A stretch of 21,354 bases of DNA from a virus. The notes beneath the pieces are model-generated. The model was not told the origin of the DNA. It saw only the letters and a list, made by a program, of their open reading frames with translations, and ran no database searches. The stretch's first letter is position 1. Each line of letters starts with the position of its first letter. Shown one piece after another: positions 6,016 through 13,686 of the stretch. Made by a program: the position numbers and the translations under genes. The DNA lies in the IMG/VR virus record IMGVR_UViG_3300018405_001117, positions 1 to 21,354 of that record. One strand, 5' to 3'.

Positions 6016-8160
6016 CTAATTATGTTTAACTCTATTGGCAATTTCAGCTTGTTTACCTGAAACTACAGGTCGTTTAGCCGGTTGACCCAAGTACCCACAT
6101 AAACGTCTAACTACGTTCATTCTATCACAATCATCATTTCCACATTTAGGACATGAATAACCATACTTATCACATTTGAACTCACCTTTAAAATTGCATT
6201 CATAACACATATCAGAAGGAGTATTAATACCAAAATAGCATAATTTATCATGAGCTTCATCCCAGATAGATTCAAATGCCTTATGGTTATTGTCTAAGTT
6301 AGGCATTTCAACATAATGCATGAAGCCAGCTGTTGCTATTTTATAATATGGAGCCTCAAATTCAATTTTACTGAAAGGATCGGTATCTAGGAAAGATGGG
6401 TAATGGAAAGAATTTTCATAATATTCCATATCATTTACATCCTTAATTACTCCAAATCGTTCTCGATCTAATTTAGCGAATCTATCTGCTAAACTCTCAC
6501 TAGGAGTACTATATAAGCTAACGTAAACTTCAAAGTCTTCTTGAACACGATCAATGTAATCTTGTAAAAATTGAAGAGTTTGTATACTAAATTGATAAAT
6601 CTCTTCATCTTTATGCCATTCCTTTTTGCAGAATAAAGCAACCATGGCATTATGTAATCCAACATAACCAACTGAAACAGTAGAGCGTTTTCTATTATCA
6701 CCAGTGTAAAGATCCCTAACAGATTTAATATTATCTCCACCGTATAAACCACCAGACTTATACATAATAGGTGCAGATTCTATATCAGCAGATAGAGTCA
6801 CATCCTCTCTAGTATGTAGAGAATCAATAAGAATATCCATCGCATCACTAACTAATTCAAAGAAATAATCTTTATTGCCTTCAGCTTGAATTGCTAGACG
6901 AGGTAAATTTAAAGATGTAACCCCAATATTATTTCTACCAACTATCTCATATTCGCCTGTAGAAGGTCGTTTCCATGGATGTAAATACGATCTGCATCCC
7001 ATTGGAGATATAACATTTCCTTCTTTAATACTCTTTAAGTTCTCTACTGAAATCAAATCAGGATAAATTCTTTTTCTAGATGTTTCCATAGCTAACTCTT
7101 TGATGTCATAATTCTCATCGCCGGGACTTTTATTCAAACCTTCTTCTACAAAGAATAATAGTTTAGGGAAAATAGCAGTGATTTCTCCTCCATCACCATT
7201 ATCCATGCCTTTTAGTCTAACGTTGAGAATAGCTTTCTGAATTTCTCTACCTAACCATCCTTTAGATTGCCCAAAAGATATTGATGAGAATGGAGTTTGT
7301 GCTGAATGTGCAGTAATTGTATTGATCTCGTATTCTAAAGCTTCCATAGATTGTTGAATATCGTGTTGCGTCATTTTTCTCGCTACTTCTTCGATATTAT
7401 TATAATCACCATCTGTTTCTTTAATAATATCATGACAGATTCCTAAATTTTTCGCATGAGTTTTCTCAGCATACGGTATAAGTAGTTTATCTATCTCATG
7501 AACTGTAATTCCCCCGTATTGAGCTCCTGTAATAGCGCTTATTAGGATAGATAAATGACTGACTGCAGTTCTAATAGATTGAGCAGGAGTAACGTGTGTT
7601 GTACCTACATCAAAACCATGTTTTAATAAATATTCAAAGTTAGGCAATGAACAATTTGGTAGTCCCTGATGTGGAAATCTATCTAAATCATGTAAGTGAA
7701 TTAAGCCTTTAATATGTGCCCTCTGTACTTTCTCTGAGAACTGTTTGATACCTTTAGATTTAGCTATAACTGACGCAGTCAAATCCCTCTGCGTTACAAA
7801 TGTTCTGGAATCTTTATTTCCATTCTCATTGACTACTTCTTTATCCTTACTCTCTAGTCTTTCTAACTGATATTGAGTATCTGAAAATTGATCGATCTTT
7901 TCCTGTTCTGAGTCTTTATATTGTTTGAAGGCTGATAATACCACTGCATCATCTTTAAGTTCCTCCTTAATGATGTTGAAAATATCTGAACTATGTATAT
8001 CCTCAAATTCATTTACCTTATTATCGATTGCTTGAACAATATCTTCAAGATCGCGTTTAAACTCAAAGTTAAAATATCTCTGAGTACTTTTTAGGTTGTT
8101 CATGATTTTTTCTTTTCTAAATGGTTTTACCCTGCCGTCTTTTTTAATGACATTTACCAT
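6016..8160 (-). CDS. nrdD: Anaerobic (class III) ribonucleoside-triphosphate reductase NrdD
   Basis: A 714-residue glycyl-radical enzyme that reduces NTPs without oxygen. The N-terminal ATP-cone starts at VNVIKKDGRVKPF. Active-site cysteines are visible in LPNCSLPN and PMGCRSYL. The C-terminal zinc site has CYEC and CPKC pairs, and the glycyl-radical loop is RRLCGYLG, with Gly689 the likely radical site. The open frame runs back to 8277, but that extension lies over a tRNA gene and has no family similarity, so the ATG at 8160 is the start, with AAGGGG about 14 nt upstream. Two tRNA genes form the leader of its operon. Confidence 0.96.
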   Translation of the reverse strand: MVNVIKKDGRVKPFRKEKIMNNLKSTQRYFNFEFKRDLEDIVQAIDNKVNEFEDIHSSDIFNIIKEELKDDAVVLSAFKQYKDSEQEKIDQFSDTQYQLERLESKDKEVVNENGNKDSRTFVTQRDLTASVIAKSKGIKQFSEKVQRAHIKGLIHLHDLDRFPHQGLPNCSLPNFEYLLKHGFDVGTTHVTPAQSIRTAVSHLSILISAITGAQYGGITVHEIDKLLIPYAEKTHAKNLGICHDIIKETDGDYNNIEEVARKMTQHDIQQSMEALEYEINTITAHSAQTPFSSISFGQSKGWLGREIQKAILNVRLKGMDNGDGGEITAIFPKLLFFVEEGLNKSPGDENYDIKELAMETSRKRIYPDLISVENLKSIKEGNVISPMGCRSYLHPWKRPSTGEYEIVGRNNIGVTSLNLPRLAIQAEGNKDYFFELVSDAMDILIDSLHTREDVTLSADIESAPIMYKSGGLYGGDNIKSVRDLYTGDNRKRSTVSVGYVGLHNAMVALFCKKEWHKDEEIYQFSIQTLQFLQDYIDRVQEDFEVYVSLYSTPSESLADRFAKLDRERFGVIKDVNDMEYYENSFHYPSFLDTDPFSKIEFEAPYYKIATAGFMHYVEMPNLDNNHKAFESIWDEAHDKLCYFGINTPSDMCYECNFKGEFKCDKYGYSCPKCGNDDCDRMNVVRRLCGYLGQPAKRPVVSGKQAEIANRVKHN

Positions 8161-8219
8161 ATTATATTTCTTGTCCCCTTCAATTTTAAAACTTATTATT
8201 TTAATACCATAAGATATTA

Positions 8220-8292
8220 TGGACGTAGATGGGCTCGAACCATCAACCATTCCGTTATGAGCGAAGCACTCTACCACTTGAGTTATACGTCC
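8220..8292 (-). tRNA. tRNA with anticodon CAU (Met or Ile2)
   Basis: A 73-nt cloverleaf: a 7-bp acceptor stem (GGACGTA with TACGTCC), D arm ACTC/GAGT, anticodon loop CTCATAA (anticodon CAU), T arm GATGG-TTCGAGC-CCATC and discriminator A. No CCA is encoded. The first anticodon-stem pair is a C-A mismatch. CAU can belong to Met or, if the wobble C becomes lysidine, to Ile reading AUA. The CTCATAA loop and GGAC acceptor start look more like Bacillota tRNA-Ile2, but this is not decisive. Lack of a G1-opposed mismatch argues against initiator tRNA. Confidence 0.93.
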
Positions 8293-8311
8293 TAAATTTT
8301 ATTTTAACAAA

Positions 8312-8385
8312 CGCACCATGCAAGATTCGAACTTGCAACTTACGCTTTAGAAGAGCGTTACTCTATCCAGTTGAGTTAATGGTGC
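8312..8385 (-). tRNA. tRNA-Arg (UCU)
   Basis: A 74-nt cloverleaf: acceptor GCACCAT with ATGGTGC, D arm ACTC/GAGT, anticodon stem ACGCT/AGCGT with loop CTTCTAA (anticodon UCU), T arm GCAAG-TTCGAAT-CTTGC and discriminator G. No CCA is encoded. It reads AGA, a favoured Arg codon in this AT-rich genome. It lies 19 nt upstream of the CAU tRNA and is transcribed from the same promoter. Confidence 0.96.
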
Positions 8386-8428
8386 AAATATAACTAGAAT
8401 TAACTAGTCATATTTAACTTATATTTAT

Positions 8429-8457
8429 ATTATATACTATTTCACACTATGTGTAAA
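8429..8457 (-). promoter_or_regulatory. Conserved phage promoter P2 (tRNA-nrdD-nrdG-nrdF operon)
   Basis: TTTACA at 8457-8452, a 17-nt spacer and TATAAT at 8434-8429 within GTATATAATATAA on the minus strand. A small imperfect dyad (4 bp plus 3 bp around a bulged G, loop ATA) spans the -35 box and early spacer and could be an operator. The promoter sits between the nrdE stop and tRNA-Arg. Confidence 0.85.
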
Positions 8458-8469
8458 CAGCTTTTCTGA

Positions 8470-10656
8470 TTAAATTACACAGCTTTCACATTCATTTACT
8501 CCAACATCTCTGTTTACATCACCTGTGTGTGTTCTAATATAATAAAGCGATTTGATACCTTTTGCCCAAGCATAATTTCTAAGCTTGTTTAAATCTCTAG
8601 TTGTCATTTTATTGGTTTTCCCATTCTTCCATTCGTACATACCTTCTAGAATTTCAGAACGCATAAATAAAGTTAGAGACATCCCTTGGTCAACATGATA
8701 TTGTGCAGCTGCATATATATCAATCACCTTACGCATATCAATATCATAAGCAGATTCATAAAATTCAATTGTTTTATCATTCAATCCCGGTGCTGGATAA
8801 AAGACTGCCCCTACTTTTCCTTCTTGTCTATGTTCGATTTTTTGAACTATAGGATGAATAGAAGAAGTTGCCTCATTAATATAAGATATTGACCCTGTTG
8901 GTGCAACTGCTAATAAATAGCTATTATACAATCCATATTTCATAATATCTTCATTCAATTTTTTCCAATCTTTAATAGTAGGAACTTTAACATTTTTGAA
9001 AATCTTTTTAACTTTGTCAGATTTGAATGTAAATTCTTCTACATCAATATATTTTCTATTAATATATGAACCATCTGCATATTCAGATTTTTCAAATTGA
9101 TGAAACTTTGTTTGTGTTAACTTAGCAATATCTTTACTAGTCTCTAAAGCATAAAATCTTAAAGCTCTAAAATAAGCATCTGTAAACTCAATAGATTCTT
9201 CGCTTCCATATTGGATTCCATAGTGTGCTAAAGCTCCATGTAAATTCATAGCCCCTAATCCAATAGAGCTATATTGCTTGTTTGCTCTACTAACAGTTGG
9301 AACTTCTTCAATATGTGTTAAAACAGAAACACCTGTCAATGCTGATACTGCTGTTCGAACTGACGTTTTAAAATCTGGAGATTGAATCATATTCAACACG
9401 TTAGTCGAAGCTAAATTACAACTAACATCAAAACCAACTTTAGAGTAAGAAAGATCTGGATTTAATTCAGATGGCTCTTGAACCTGTAAGATCTCGGAAC
9501 ATAAGTTGCTCATGATAATATCGCCAAATACTGGATTTTCACTATTAGCAGTATCAATATTGACAACATAAGGATATCCTGACTCCTGTTGCAATTTACT
9601 AATTTCCTGTTCTAATTCACGCGCTTTAATTTTATATGTTTTAATTTTTTCATTTTTCACCATGTTGTCATATTCTTTAGTGATATTTACATAAGAAAAC
9701 GGTTTTCCATATTCTCTTTCAACATCTTTAGGACTAAATAAAAACATTGGTTCATTAGTTTTTAATAATTCATAATATTTATCAGGAATGGTTAGTCCTA
9801 ACGATAATGTTTTAACTCTAATTTTCTCATCAGCATTTTCTTTTTTAGTTGATAAGAAGTTGTAAATATCGGGGTGGAATACGCTTAAGTATGTTACACC
9901 AGCACCTTGACGCTGTCCTAATTGGTTTGCATAACTGAAACTGTCCTCTAACAACTTCATAACTGGAACAACACCAGAGGACGCATTAGGAATTTCTTTA
10001 ATAGATGAACCTGATTCACGTAAATTTGATAGGTTAATACCTACGCCACCACCATTTTTACTTAATTGTAGCGCGGAATTGATTCCTCGACCAATTGATA
10101 ACATACTATCATCAAAATCTAATAAGAAGCAAGAAACCATTTCTCCTCGGCTCATTTTACCTGCATTTAAAAATGTAGGAGTTGCCATTTGAAGTCGCTG
10201 CGTGATATGCTCCTTAGCGATATTATGAGCTAATTTATAATCTCCTTGGGCTAAATATAATGACATAATAGCAATTCTATCTTCATAACGTTCTAAATAA
10301 CGTTCACCATCTTTAGTTTTTAGTGCGTATTGATTATAAAATTTAAACGCACCCATGAATGATTTAAATCTGAATTTTTGGTCGTATAAATATTGGAACA
10401 ATGACTTGATAAATGAAAATTCATACATTTCAATAAAATCTTTTTCAATATATTCATTCTCAATTAAATAATCAATCTTTTCTTTTAATGTATAGAAGAA
10501 AACTGTGTTAGGATTAACATGTTCTAAAAAATATGCTTTAACAGCTTCTCTATCTTTATCTAATTGAATCTGTCCGTCTTTTGGAATATTTACCATATTG
10601 TTCAGTTTAAAAAATGTATTCTCTTTAGGTTTTAAAATCTCTTCAAATTTATTCAA
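8470..10656 (-). CDS. nrdE: Class Ib ribonucleotide reductase alpha subunit NrdE
   Basis: The 728-residue catalytic subunit reducing NDPs. Redox cysteines are seen in GEMVSCFLLD and GFDVSCNLAS, the radical-site Cys with its Asn and Glu partners in SNLCSE, and the C-terminal thiol pair in NECESCVI, which receives electrons from NrdH. Length fits class Ib, and no intein or intron interrupts the conserved blocks. The start is a TTG at 10656 with GAGGAG 7 nt upstream, overlapping the nrdI stop by 8 nt. NrdE is separated from its partner NrdF by the tRNA-nrdD-nrdG genes. Confidence 0.96.
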   Translation of the reverse strand: MNKFEEILKPKENTFFKLNNMVNIPKDGQIQLDKDREAVKAYFLEHVNPNTVFFYTLKEKIDYLIENEYIEKDFIEMYEFSFIKSLFQYLYDQKFRFKSFMGAFKFYNQYALKTKDGERYLERYEDRIAIMSLYLAQGDYKLAHNIAKEHITQRLQMATPTFLNAGKMSRGEMVSCFLLDFDDSMLSIGRGINSALQLSKNGGGVGINLSNLRESGSSIKEIPNASSGVVPVMKLLEDSFSYANQLGQRQGAGVTYLSVFHPDIYNFLSTKKENADEKIRVKTLSLGLTIPDKYYELLKTNEPMFLFSPKDVEREYGKPFSYVNITKEYDNMVKNEKIKTYKIKARELEQEISKLQQESGYPYVVNIDTANSENPVFGDIIMSNLCSEILQVQEPSELNPDLSYSKVGFDVSCNLASTNVLNMIQSPDFKTSVRTAVSALTGVSVLTHIEEVPTVSRANKQYSSIGLGAMNLHGALAHYGIQYGSEESIEFTDAYFRALRFYALETSKDIAKLTQTKFHQFEKSEYADGSYINRKYIDVEEFTFKSDKVKKIFKNVKVPTIKDWKKLNEDIMKYGLYNSYLLAVAPTGSISYINEATSSIHPIVQKIEHRQEGKVGAVFYPAPGLNDKTIEFYESAYDIDMRKVIDIYAAAQYHVDQGMSLTLFMRSEILEGMYEWKNGKTNKMTTRDLNKLRNYAWAKGIKSLYYIRTHTGDVNRDVGVNECESCVI

Positions 10657-11044
10657 TTGTAATCTCCTCTATAATTTTATTAACATCGTGATTAGTTCCT
10701 TGAAATTCAAAATAGTGTAGAATTGGAACATTATATTTTTCTGAAAAATATTTGGCTGTTACACCAAATAGACTCATGAAGTTTCTATTGCCTCCTGCAT
10801 ATATTCCTTTACATTTCTCAACGTTGTCTTTAGTTTCGAAAAAATCTTCAAACAAATCGTACAACTCTGGAAAAACATGCTTCTCATAAGATGGAATTAC
10901 AATAATATAATCATTTTCTACATTTATTGTCGGGTCCTCAAATGGGATTTCAATAATTTCAATTTTTTCATTCTTGTTTTTTACTTTATGCGCAAATCTA
11001 GATGTGTTGTTTGTACTAAAACTAAAATATACTAAAGATCTCAT
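10649..11044 (-). CDS. nrdI: NrdI flavodoxin-like protein
   Basis: A 131-residue NrdI, the flavodoxin that generates the oxidant for assembling the dimanganese-tyrosyl cofactor in NrdF. The phosphate-binding loop is YFSFSTNNTSRF near the N-terminus, and the flavin-contact regions GIYAGGNRNF and YFEFQGTNHDV are conserved. Its presence confirms that the aerobic enzyme is class Ib. It starts inside the end of the upstream 86-residue gene (ATGA overlap) and overlaps nrdE by 8 nt. Confidence 0.95.
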   Translation of the reverse strand: MRSLVYFSFSTNNTSRFAHKVKNKNEKIEIIEIPFEDPTINVENDYIIVIPSYEKHVFPELYDLFEDFFETKDNVEKCKGIYAGGNRNFMSLFGVTAKYFSEKYNVPILHYFEFQGTNHDVNKIIEEITIE

Positions 11045-11301
11045 AATAAATCTCCTTGTGGATATTCATCTATTTCAATGGAAACATATTTTAAAAACAT
11101 AAAACTAAAATCAGATTTATCTTTTCTAATAAAACTTACCATTCCATCGAATTCATATCCTAAATTACTTAGATATTCCTCGATCATTTTATCAGTGTTT
11201 TTACCAAGTAGGAATAACACTTTTAAATCTCTATATTCTAAATCTTCTTGAATAGCTGCGCCATTACAATAAACTATTTTAACTGCTATATTTTTATTCA
11301 T
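11041..11301 (-). CDS. Unknown 86-residue protein in the nrdI-nrdE operon
   Basis: Not recognised. The protein is soluble and acidic, with a predicted alternation of strands and helices (VKIVYCNGAA, then LKVLFLLG, then an IEEYLSNLGYEF helix), and no cysteine pair or other catalytic motif. AAGGAG lies 7 nt before the ATG, and its stop overlaps the nrdI start. Tight coupling to nrdI and nrdE makes a small accessory or regulatory role in ribonucleotide reduction plausible, but nothing in the sequence shows this. Confidence 0.65.
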   Translation of the reverse strand: MNKNIAVKIVYCNGAAIQEDLEYRDLKVLFLLGKNTDKMIEEYLSNLGYEFDGMVSFIRKDKSDFSFMFLKYVSIEIDEYPQGDLL

Positions 11302-11311
11302 GTTAAGCTCC

Positions 11312-11395
11312 TTACATAAGTTGAGATATTAATATAAGCGAAACAATTATTACTAAACATGCAACAAAAATTCCAACACTTTCATATTTATTCAT
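11312..11395 (-). CDS. 27-residue single-helix membrane peptide
   Basis: A very short frame starting MNKYESVGIF and consisting mostly of one hydrophobic helix (residues about 7-25), with a charged N-terminus. The ATG overlaps the stop of the HAD gene by 8 nt, and GAGAGGAAA lies about 9 nt upstream, so ribosomes finishing the HAD gene could re-initiate. Its stop precedes the AAGGAG of the next gene. Arrangement and ribosome site support translation; function is unknown. Confidence 0.5.
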   Translation of the reverse strand: MNKYESVGIFVACLVIIVSLILISQLM

Positions 11396-11771
11396 TCGCT
11401 AATATTTCCTCTCTAATTTTTTTCCATGCTCCTTTTTCGCTAAAATCCGGAGCTCCGTACGCTCTATCATCTATATAGACGTCAGCTGCAATTTTATTAC
11501 TTCTTTTGTCGTATTTTCCTAAATAAATATTTGCATGTTCATTTATTTTTACATTTGGGTTTAAACCATACTTATCTATTAACATAAATACTCCCTTATT
11601 AGCGTTTTCCATATATCTAGAAGTCCATATAACAACTTCGATACCTTTATAGATAAATTCATTAATTACATCTATTGCATCTTCATATGGTTCGTCATAA
11701 TCTGGAAAATTATCGTTCCATACAGTTCCATCCAAATCAACAGCTATTACATCAATTTTTTTTATCATCAT
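11388..11771 (-). CDS. HAD-superfamily phosphatase, RNR-operon copy
   Basis: A 127-residue HAD hydrolase with motif I VDLDGT (Asp12, Asp14), motif II WTSR (Thr50), a Lys in the KRSNK region as motif III and motif IV YIDDR (Asp101, Asp102). It has no sizeable cap. It differs clearly from the HAD protein at 1544-1921. Position at the head of the nrdI-nrdE operon suggests a nucleotidase or other nucleotide-pool role, but the substrate is unknown. Two adjacent ATGs (11771 and 11768) are possible; the second has better spacing (6 nt) from GAGG. Confidence 0.82.
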   Translation of the reverse strand: MMIKKIDVIAVDLDGTVWNDNFPDYDEPYEDAIDVINEFIYKGIEVVIWTSRYMENANKGVFMLIDKYGLNPNVKINEHANIYLGKYDKRSNKIAADVYIDDRAYGAPDFSEKGAWKKIREEILANE

Positions 11772-11772
11772 T

Positions 11773-11818
11773 ACCCTCTTTCAATAAACTATAATTATAT
11801 TATATACTAAAAGAGGGT
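11773..11818 (-). repeat. Inverted repeat enclosing promoter P3 and the HAD gene ribosome site
   Basis: ACCCTCTTT (11773-11781) and its complement AAAGAGGGT (11810-11818) form a 9-bp perfect stem on either side of the -10 box. The arm nearest the gene contains the ribosome-binding sequence AGAGGG. Transcripts started at P3 lack the upstream arm, whereas read-through transcripts from the RecJ gene contain both arms and could hide the ribosome site. Confidence 0.6.
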
Positions 11819-11827
11819 TAATGTAAA
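11799..11827 (-). promoter_or_regulatory. Conserved phage promoter P3 (HAD-nrdI-nrdE operon)
   Basis: TTTACA at 11827-11822, a 17-nt spacer and TATAAT at 11804-11799 within GTATATAATATAATTATA on the minus strand. It lies 4 nt past the stop of the RecJ-like gene and about 28 nt before the HAD start. Confidence 0.87.
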
Positions 11828-11830
11828 CAA

Positions 11831-13675
11831 TTAAAAGCTTAAATTACCATTTTCATCCAACCAATTTTCATCATCTTTAATTTTAACAGGAGCCTCATTT
11901 AAAATTTCCATGGTGAAATCTTGTAAAATTATCTGATGTTTCACTCTTCCTGTCCATTCATTTTTAGTAGGTTCTCCAACTAGATCGATTTTGAAATATT
12001 GTGAAAATCCTGCCTCCAGTAAGAAATCATCTAACAATCCTTGTTGTTGTTTAAATGCGATGAATTCTAATCCTTCGTGATAAAATGTTAATACTGACCC
12101 TCGTTGACCAACACTATTTCTAGTGATTACCAAATCTTTATAACCAAATATAGGAGGATTGACCTTACCACCATAGATATGTTGCAATTCATTAAACTTT
12201 TGAACTTCATTTAAGTTTGATTTATTATGCAATAATTCATCTACATCATAAGTTTTATCTTGTTCTAATAGTGTCTCATCAGCAATTTTTAATAACTTTT
12301 CAATATTGTCCTTATGAATAATTACACCAAATGCATTTCCATGACCTTGAGCTAATTCAAAAAGTCCTGTTGATAAACACCATTCTCTAAAATCTTCTAG
12401 AGTACTCTCGTATCCACGTGCTGACCCACTTAATAAATCATTACCTTCTTGTTCTACTAAAACTAAAGCAGGCATCATATGCTCACTAATAAATTTATTT
12501 GCAATCAATCCGGTAGTCGATCTAAATTCTATCAATTCTTCTGGCACCGCGACTACTGCAATATTACCAACTTTTAAGTATTCGTCCATAGTTTCTTTTG
12601 TCTTATTTACAATTTTATCTTGTTTTGCTTTTATCTTTTTAAGTGATTCCATTGCCAACTCATAATGACTCCACTCTAATTCTGTTGGTTGCATCTTACC
12701 TGTGATTTTATTTTTTCTTCTTCTAGTAACTAAGATTCTTTCATCTTCATCCCAATATCCCAATAATGATTTTAACACTAAATCCTTATCTTCTTTGTCT
12801 CCAATTCTTGACACTGCATTAATAATTGGTATAATAGAGAAAGATAAATTAATTGGGGCTATCAAATCCCCGTTTTTTATCTTATCATCAAACTGAAGTT
12901 TTAAAATAGGAGATTGAATATTTTTCAATCCTTTATCAATAAACAACCTAATCTCATATTGTGAAATATCTGATGCATCTGCAATTTGTCCAGTTGCTAC
13001 TAAATCTAAGATTTTCTCAGCTGTATTTGTTTCATATTTATTGTCATAAGCTTGTGAGAATTTATAAACAACGCCTGCACCTGTTAATTCAGTATTAATT
13101 TTTTTATCATTATTTTTCAGCTGATTATTAACTAACGCATATGTGTCTTTATATTTTTTAGAGCGTTTTTCTACTTCTTTTGTTTCATCAATATTATGAT
13201 GGTCCAGAATTAAAAGTTTTTTACCAGCTTTATGAATTAAATCTTGCTCTGCAAAATCATTAGAAGCTGCATCCGGAATAATTATTAAATCACAATCACT
13301 TTTTAATAATTCATCCAATATATTACCACTAATACCATGGGATTTATTTTCATGGAAAAACCACTCAATATTTAATAGGTTGCCTCTAATTTCTTTAATC
13401 ATTCTAATTAAAGCTGCAGCAGAAGTATAACCATCTGCATCATCATCAACTAAAACGCCAATATGTTCTTCATTGTCTATAGATTTTTTAAGAATATCAA
13501 TAGATTTTTCCATTGATAGAATATCAAATGGATTTGTTTCAATTTCATCTTCATTTTCTTGCGGATTTAAAAATAACTCAGGATTTTCAATCCCTCTATT
13601 GGCTAAGAAATTCTCAACTAGATTTTTATCATTATCAATTACTTTTTCTACAACGTTAAATTTTAAACTATTCAA
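11831..13675 (-). CDS. RecJ-like DHH-family single-strand DNA exonuclease
   Basis: About 614 residues with the RecJ/DHH layout. With residue 1 at the TTG at 13681: motif I is VLVDDDADGYTS (Asp79-Asp83), motif II includes Asp137 (IIIPDAAS), the signature is LDHH (Asp160-His162), motif IV is ELTGAGVVYK, and the DHHA1 part has GSARG and AQGHGNAFG. These enzymes digest single-stranded DNA 5' to 3' with manganese or magnesium. The frame can start with a TTG at 13681, only 2 nt from AGGAG, or the TTG at 13675 with 7 nt; I use the latter. It directly follows the primase gene, which fits a role in replication or recombination. Confidence 0.9.
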   Translation of the reverse strand: MNSLKFNVVEKVIDNDKNLVENFLANRGIENPELFLNPQENEDEIETNPFDILSMEKSIDILKKSIDNEEHIGVLVDDDADGYTSAAALIRMIKEIRGNLLNIEWFFHENKSHGISGNILDELLKSDCDLIIIPDAASNDFAEQDLIHKAGKKLLILDHHNIDETKEVEKRSKKYKDTYALVNNQLKNNDKKINTELTGAGVVYKFSQAYDNKYETNTAEKILDLVATGQIADASDISQYEIRLFIDKGLKNIQSPILKLQFDDKIKNGDLIAPINLSFSIIPIINAVSRIGDKEDKDLVLKSLLGYWDEDERILVTRRRKNKITGKMQPTELEWSHYELAMESLKKIKAKQDKIVNKTKETMDEYLKVGNIAVVAVPEELIEFRSTTGLIANKFISEHMMPALVLVEQEGNDLLSGSARGYESTLEDFREWCLSTGLFELAQGHGNAFGVIIHKDNIEKLLKIADETLLEQDKTYDVDELLHNKSNLNEVQKFNELQHIYGGKVNPPIFGYKDLVITRNSVGQRGSVLTFYHEGLEFIAFKQQQGLLDDFLLEAGFSQYFKIDLVGEPTKNEWTGRVKHQIILQDFTMEILNEAPVKIKDDENWLDENGNLSF

Positions 13676-13686
13676 ACTCAACTCTC

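Noticed and set aside
8161-8277. N-terminal extension of the nrdD frame
   Set aside because: It covers the tRNA-CAU gene and has no NrdD similarity; the ATG at 8160 begins the ATP-cone.
9550-9720. Possible intein or insertion in NrdE
   Set aside because: The lysine-rich segment before the conserved SNLCSE block is short and lacks intein splice residues; total length fits class Ib NrdE.
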